Below, one piece after another: positions 59,482 to 64,000 of a stretch of 64,000 nucleotides of DNA. The stretch is from IMG/VR virus record IMGVR_UViG_3300008262_000014, positions 1 to 64,000 of that record. One strand, written 5' to 3'. The notes beneath the pieces were generated by a model. It saw only the letters and a program-made list of their open reading frames with translations, made no database searches and was not told the DNA's origin. Both the position numbers and the translations under genes were made by a program. Origin of the DNA: a virus. Position 1 is the stretch's first letter, and each line of letters starts with the position of its first letter.

Positions 59482-60087
59482 TTATTTACCCTGTGATTTA
59501 ATCATATTGACATAACCAATTACTGCAGTTGCGGCATCGCTCATATCGTAATTTTCTTTTTTTAGTTTACCATTTTTGTCATAAATCCATTTAACATCAT
59601 GACATACGGCATTTACATGATCCCAAATAACTTGTTTTTTATCAATATCTTTAGGATATCCACCAAATAAAACTTTATTACCTTTAGTATTTTTACCAAC
59701 TAGATCAGGAAACGCAAATTTTCTTGCATTATATGTTGATATAAATGTTGGTACAATTTCTAAAGTATCGTAAACAATTTTACAAATCATTGTATTATAT
59801 CTTAATAAAGTTTGTACGGTATAGATGTTATTAGAATTTAATAATGGTTCTTCAATAATAACTCGAAGAATTCCCATATTTTTATATGCTTCCAAATGTT
59901 TTTTGAAGGCGTCAGATTTTTTTAACAATTCCTCTAATTTATCATCAGGTTGTGGTTTTATTTTGGGTGAAAAATGTGTTAATTCTAATAATTTAGAACC
60001 TGTTAAATCAAACAATGCCCATCCAATTGTTTTTGTTGAAATATCTAACCCTAATATTTTGGGTGTATTTTTTAATTTTACATTCAT
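59482..60087 (-). CDS. RuvC-like Holliday-junction resolvase
   Basis: 201 residues. KILGLDISTKTIGWALFDLT (first acidic residue of the RNase H fold), RVIIEEPLLNSNNI (second) and DMSDAATAVIGYVN (final Asp) are in RuvC/resolvase order. It cuts four-way DNA junctions before packaging. The stop is followed by a GC-marked element also found after the 56,422 gene. Confidence 0.85.
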   Translation of the reverse strand: MNVKLKNTPKILGLDISTKTIGWALFDLTGSKLLELTHFSPKIKPQPDDKLEELLKKSDAFKKHLEAYKNMGILRVIIEEPLLNSNNIYTVQTLLRYNTMICKIVYDTLEIVPTFISTYNARKFAFPDLVGKNTKGNKVLFGGYPKDIDKKQVIWDHVNAVCHDVKWIYDKNGKLKKENYDMSDAATAVIGYVNMIKSQGK

Positions 60088-60126
60088 AGAACAATATATA
60101 CGTGATATTTTTAGAAATGTAAATAG

Positions 60127-62235
60127 TTAAAAATCAATTTTAACCGCAAAAACTTGTGTTCCTAATCTATCGACGGGTTTAGCTGTTTTGGCCACAACTA
60201 ATGGTTCTTTATTTTTATCTAATAAAGCAATTTCAGTTATTTTTTTAGTTTTACCGATAGAATATGTTGGGTTCTGTGTCTCAGTGAATTGTGTACTTGG
60301 TAAGTTAACTAAAAAATTCATCACTTCAATATCACTTGCTCTAACAAGTCTAATGCTTCCAGGAAATGGTTGTTCTTCACCAAATTTAGGATCATTAGAA
60401 GGTTCTCTAACTATATAATTAGGTTTTAAATAATTTTCAATGTTGAATTGTGTACCTCCAGTGTTGAATTTTGCGAAATTTAATATAAAAGATTTATCTT
60501 TTATATTATTCTTATCTAAGAAACTTATTCCATCACCACCAGCTTCAGATGTAAAATCAACTTCAACCCAATCATCTGGTACAGGGTACTGTCCTGTGTT
60601 TGTGATTTGTACTAAAATTTTAAATTCGGTTGCTAAATATCCATTAACAATATCGGTTAATGATGTTTTCATGTATCTAAATGAATTAGTACCAAATTTA
60701 ACAACTAAGCTTGTTGGAATTGTGGTGCCCTGTATTTTAGAATAGTAATTACATGGCATAGAATTCAAAGCCAAATCAGAATTTGTAAATGTATAACTAA
60801 CCCAAATTGTTTGATTTGTGGAACCAGTTAAAAGAGAATTTGCCGGTGTGTCGTCACTTGGAACTAAATATAATTTAGGTGCATCTAATGTGTGTCTTCT
60901 ATTACTTCTATAATCTAATAATGCAACTAATTCTTGATCATCAAATACTATTGTTTTCTTTGTATAAAATACTTTACCTACTTTATAATTTTGTTCATCT
61001 AACAAATATCTAAATGGTATTGATGAATTACCATTTAATATTGGTGACGGTGTGTTTATTTGATAATCAGTTGTATCCATTCTAAATAACGCACCAACAA
61101 CATTACTTGTATTTCTGTGATAACAAATAAATGGTATAAAAACTTCAAAATATTCCGTATCTGTGATTGGGATACCATCTTCATCATCAATTATTGAATC
61201 TGATAAATTAGTATTATTACTTATGTAATCATCATATTTAAAAAATCTTTCGGGATTAAAAATTATATCACCTAATTCTGAATAATGTATAACGGCAAGA
61301 ATTCTTTGTTCTTCTGGTTGGACAACAATTTCTTCGTCAAATGAATTATAGTATGTTGCCCTATTGTTAATTGTTTGTCCCGATGATGTTGTATATCCTA
61401 AAAATTGTTTTGTAGAAATATATTTATTACTTTCAAATCCCAATAAGTTACTATTTGTTATACCAGTATAACCTATTGGGTTTTCATTCCATATTACATT
61501 TAATGACCAAGGATCGTGTTGATCCATTGGATCTGGTGATTGTGGTAAACAAACAGGGGCGATACTTGTTGGGGATGAAAATTCAATTTCACATTTATTA
61601 CAAACAACTTGTGCGAATCCTGTTAATGTTGATAGATCGGGTGTTGGTCTATCCAAATAAATCGTGTTACCACTAATACTAAGTACTTTATATATTAAAC
61701 TATTTGATTGTCCTGTTACAATTGGGACATTAGGATCGGTACCCCCGAATTGATCAAAAACTAAAGTAATATATTCACAAGTTTGAAATGAATTTCCCGA
61801 TACTACTGTTAATGTATTTGTACCATTTACGGTAGATATGTCAATTCTTTCTGTTGTACAAATTACTTTTGTTCCAGTACAATCATCTTCATTATATTCA
61901 ATATATTGTGAAACAAATCCAGCTGGACCCATCGGATTTCTTAAGGTTTGTGTATATGAGTTTTGAACAGGTACCCCATATGTTGTTGTAGTTTGAGTAG
62001 AATCAATTTTATAGGGATATTTTACTACAGTATCTTTATCATTTGGTGAAAATACTTTTTGATACGGAGTATTATTTAATCCAGTTAATTGATTAAAAGG
62101 ACTATTATAATCAAACTCCGAATCACCAATTTGAAAATACGAAATAACAAAATTACCTTTTGCAATAGAATTTCTACCCTTTTTGGTAACTCTAGCTGTT
62201 AAAAAATCTGAATTAAACTCACTTAAAAAACTCAT
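60127..62235 (-). CDS. virion structural protein (tail/baseplate)
   Basis: 702 residues. SEFNSDFLTARVTKKGRNSI, then AKGNFVISYFQIGDSEFDYN is the start seen in phage fibre or baseplate proteins (L.TK.Gr..ia.g.f....f.iGDs). The rest is beta-rich with many Thr and Asn. The C-terminus is TEIALLDKNKEPLVVAKTAK. It probably belongs to a baseplate or side-fibre assembly. Promoter-like element upstream. Confidence 0.75.
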   Translation of the reverse strand: MSFLSEFNSDFLTARVTKKGRNSIAKGNFVISYFQIGDSEFDYNSPFNQLTGLNNTPYQKVFSPNDKDTVVKYPYKIDSTQTTTTYGVPVQNSYTQTLRNPMGPAGFVSQYIEYNEDDCTGTKVICTTERIDISTVNGTNTLTVVSGNSFQTCEYITLVFDQFGGTDPNVPIVTGQSNSLIYKVLSISGNTIYLDRPTPDLSTLTGFAQVVCNKCEIEFSSPTSIAPVCLPQSPDPMDQHDPWSLNVIWNENPIGYTGITNSNLLGFESNKYISTKQFLGYTTSSGQTINNRATYYNSFDEEIVVQPEEQRILAVIHYSELGDIIFNPERFFKYDDYISNNTNLSDSIIDDEDGIPITDTEYFEVFIPFICYHRNTSNVVGALFRMDTTDYQINTPSPILNGNSSIPFRYLLDEQNYKVGKVFYTKKTIVFDDQELVALLDYRSNRRHTLDAPKLYLVPSDDTPANSLLTGSTNQTIWVSYTFTNSDLALNSMPCNYYSKIQGTTIPTSLVVKFGTNSFRYMKTSLTDIVNGYLATEFKILVQITNTGQYPVPDDWVEVDFTSEAGGDGISFLDKNNIKDKSFILNFAKFNTGGTQFNIENYLKPNYIVREPSNDPKFGEEQPFPGSIRLVRASDIEVMNFLVNLPSTQFTETQNPTYSIGKTKKITEIALLDKNKEPLVVAKTAKPVDRLGTQVFAVKIDF

Positions 62236-62240
62236 ATACT

Positions 62241-62250
62241 TTATAAATAT
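62241..62250 (-). promoter_or_regulatory. candidate late promoter element
   Basis: Exact ATATTTATAA on the coding strand, 5 bases upstream of the 702-residue gene. Confidence 0.4.
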
Positions 62251-62266
62251 TTAATAAATAAAATTT

Positions 62267-63235
62267 TTAATCTGGTATTATATTAAAATTAAGATCACAA
62301 GGTATTACTATTTCAATGTCACATGGAGGTGGACATTTTTCAAAATTAGTAAAGAATATATTCCCTTCAGTAACAGTTACCGCGGACCACATTTTTGTGG
62401 GTGGGTCACTAATTGGGTAATTGTTATCATAATCTAAATATGAATATAATGTTCCACTACCTAAACTATCCCTAATCTCCCATCTATTACTTGTACTTGA
62501 CCAATAAGCAACATAATCATCACAACATATTTTATAATATGGTCTATCATTATAAACTCCGACAGGACTGTAAAGAGTATGTGTAAAACCCGTATCCCCA
62601 CTACTACATTTATGATTAAAACAAACAGGACAACCAATAAAAACTACCTTAACTTGAAATCCTCCTTGTTTTTTAGGATCAATATTTGTGTTATTTTGTA
62701 TACTTCCATCACCATGTTCTAGAAAAATATATACCGGTCTATGTGTTGGGGTAAAATTTTCAAATTCGTATACTATACCTGTTGTCGGATTTGTTGTTGC
62801 TGTTGTTACAAAAGTAGATGCCGATATTTCATATGTTAAACCTGTATATACTCTATATGAGTTTGGTGTATTATTAATTACAGAGGAATGATTACCGTAA
62901 TTAGTATTACCTGAATATGAATCATAAATTGTTACTGTTTTACCAGTACAAGTACCGCCAGTACTAACATTAAGGAAAAAATCTACAGTATCGTAACATT
63001 CAAAAATTTTACTTTCGTGAGTGTAGACGATAGTTACGGCGGATTTATTATCTACAATATCTGTTATTCTTATATAGTACGTTGTGTTAAATTCTAAATT
63101 TGTAATTACAACTGATGTGGTCGCACTGGAATATGTTCCACCAAAATATAAATAATTAGTATTATCGTTTTTACTATATTCAACTGTGAAGTTGTTCGGT
63201 ACATTTAAATTATTTAGTCTAACATTCAAACCCAT
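62267..63235 (-). CDS. virion structural protein with FnIII-like domain
   Basis: 322 residues. NLEFNTTYYIRITDIVDNKS and the preceding strands look like a fibronectin type III fold. The middle has Cys-rich strands (KVVFIGCPVCFNHKCSSGD, YYKICCDDYVAYW), and the C-terminus is PPPCDIEIVIPCDLNF. Probably part of a tail tip or fibre. A promoter-like element lies upstream. Confidence 0.6.
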   Translation of the reverse strand: MGLNVRLNNLNVPNNFTVEYSKNDNTNYLYFGGTYSSATTSVVITNLEFNTTYYIRITDIVDNKSAVTIVYTHESKIFECYDTVDFFLNVSTGGTCTGKTVTIYDSYSGNTNYGNHSSVINNTPNSYRVYTGLTYEISASTFVTTATTNPTTGIVYEFENFTPTHRPVYIFLEHGDGSIQNNTNIDPKKQGGFQVKVVFIGCPVCFNHKCSSGDTGFTHTLYSPVGVYNDRPYYKICCDDYVAYWSSTSNRWEIRDSLGSGTLYSYLDYDNNYPISDPPTKMWSAVTVTEGNIFFTNFEKCPPPCDIEIVIPCDLNFNIIPD

Positions 63236-63240
63236 GATAC

Positions 63241-63250
63241 TATAAATATA
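63241..63250 (-). promoter_or_regulatory. candidate late promoter element
   Basis: Coding strand TATATTTATA, matching ATATTTATA with a one-base shift, 5 bases upstream of the FnIII-like structural gene. Confidence 0.3.
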
Positions 63251-63286
63251 AAATATTAATTTTTTTAAATAAAGATTATAATATTA

Positions 63287-63613
63287 TTATGGTACTTCCG
63301 CTGGTGTTGTTAACCCAACAGCTTCCGCGTATTTTAGATATGTTTCAACACATGACGGTGTTGTAAAATCTTCTATATTAAGTCCCTTAACTTTCACTAT
63401 TAGATCTTCGCAGTGTTCTGAAACAAATCTCAAATAAAAATATTGTGTAAATGCACTTATTGACGTATCATATAATTCAAATGGATTTATATTAAATTGA
63501 AAATTAGTTGTTACACCAGACGCCACTAAAGTAGTTGTTGTTGCTGATGTTATACCATAATAAACATTAAATGGAACGTTAGAAGGTACTAATTGTATAT
63601 TTGTTATTATCAT
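63287..63613 (-). CDS. small virion-type protein
   Basis: 108 residues, beta-rich with Thr repeats (VPFNVYYGITSATTTTLVAS, FTQYFYLRFVSEHCEDLIVK) and a helical end. Similar in composition to its structural neighbours; no named family. Confidence 0.5.
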   Translation of the reverse strand: MIITNIQLVPSNVPFNVYYGITSATTTTLVASGVTTNFQFNINPFELYDTSISAFTQYFYLRFVSEHCEDLIVKVKGLNIEDFTTPSCVETYLKYAEAVGLTTPAEVP

Positions 63614-63623
63614 ATATTATTAA

Positions 63624-64000
63624 TTTTTATAGTCCACCACATTGATTAAATCTTTTTATTAAATATGTATTCGATCCCACTGTTATTGTTTGTGGATTTG
63701 ATATTATTGATATTGAGTTAACTTGTATTTGTGTTACTCTTAGAGTGGCGGTACCCGATGTTCTAGTTCCGAATGTAGTATTAGTACTAGTTGAACCAGA
63801 ATTAAGTGTTAATGTACCAACTTGAGATAGTGTACCATTAGTTGTTGAACAAATTCCATCATTATATTGTGTTATTACGCCAGATGAAAATGTTAAATTA
63901 TCTAATGTTGTACCAGATATTACATTTATAAGTAAATTAATTTGATTAGATATAACCGCATCTTCTTCAGGTATTAATTCAATTTCCGCTGTTGGTGTTG
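63624..64000 (-). CDS. structural protein, cut by window edge
   Basis: 125 codons visible, reading from beyond the right edge to the TAA at 63,624-63,626. The end is TITVGSNTYLIKRFNQCGGL; upstream, strands such as VISGTTLDNLTFSSGVITQY and STNTTFGTRTSGTATLRV repeat the Thr/Ser-rich beta style of fibre proteins. N-terminus and start not seen. Confidence 0.6.

Noticed and set aside
1-64000. CRISPR arrays, IS elements, integrase/attachment sites and tRNA genes
   Set aside because: No regular spaced repeats, transposase or integrase motifs, or tRNA-like cloverleaf were seen on either strand by eye. A tRNA scan and IS search were not possible here.

Overview
The window is a piece of a large, AT-rich, tailed-phage genome of T4-like (myovirus) type that infects a member of the Bacteroidota. 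Phage markers are the gp46/gp47 recombination nuclease pair, a DnaG-type primase, a RuvC-like resolvase, virion and tail-fibre genes up to 1,927 codons, several peptidoglycan hydrolases and dense, mostly one-directional coding. Nearly all genes lie on the minus strand, with many 1-8 base overlaps. The host is read from gene content: an exported metalloprotease with a type IX secretion (T9SS) C-terminal sorting domain, Bacteroidota-like sigma factor, ClpP and thymidylate synthase, a histone H1-like Hc1 protein, DUF2452, and little sign of Shine-Dalgarno leaders. This is inference from the sequence; no database search was run.

Layout. 1-2,310: small proteins, a CYTH-domain protein, a possible primase-like protein and a DEDDh exonuclease. 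2,392-7,099: three proteins whose first residues look like T4 capsid-targeting peptides; one is a large M23/glucosaminidase muralytic enzyme. 7,137-16,269: HAD phosphatase, two tandem PcfJ-like proteins, a DUF3445 heme-enzyme homologue, DUF2452, small exported proteins and thyA. 16,329-19,435: mostly a plus-strand island (DUF192, Cys-rich peptide, small protein, two-domain glycosyltransferase), interrupted by a minus-strand DNA methyltransferase. 19,406-27,415: a ten-gene minus-strand glycan cluster (GT10, GT4, GT7 and other glycosyltransferases with FkbM and class I methyltransferases). 27,479-31,352: small and membrane proteins, two paralogous exported metzincin proteases and an M15 endolysin. 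31,365-39,228: DUF1353 and virion/fibre proteins, including the 1,927-residue fibre. 39,301-42,719: glutaredoxin, thioredoxin, AAA ATPase, NusG and Dam. 42,808-43,595: a two-gene plus-strand insertion. 43,576-50,764: small proteins, Hc1, a prohead-core-like set, an amidase-like protein and a long acidic membrane protein. 50,776-60,087: sigma factor, ClpP, gp46, gp47, PD-(D/E)XK nuclease, primase and resolvase. 60,127-64,000: baseplate/fibre-like structural proteins, the last one cut by the window edge.

How it fits together. Sigma factor, NusG and Hc1 suggest control of transcription and the nucleoid. gp46/gp47, primase, resolvase and nuclease serve replication and recombination. ThyA supplies dTMP, and the Dam-like and second DNA methyltransferases could protect or mark DNA. 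Virion genes share a promoter-like element (coding strand ATATTTATAA) 3-15 bases upstream of start codons. Four genes have their start codon inside a long inverted repeat. The most unusual modules are the T9SS-tagged protease pair, the glycan cluster, the set of proteins with capsid-targeting-like N-termini, the paired PcfJ homologues and a candidate small RNA at about 59,354-59,428. There is no gap above 300 bases without a gene; no tRNA, CRISPR array, IS element or integrase was seen.
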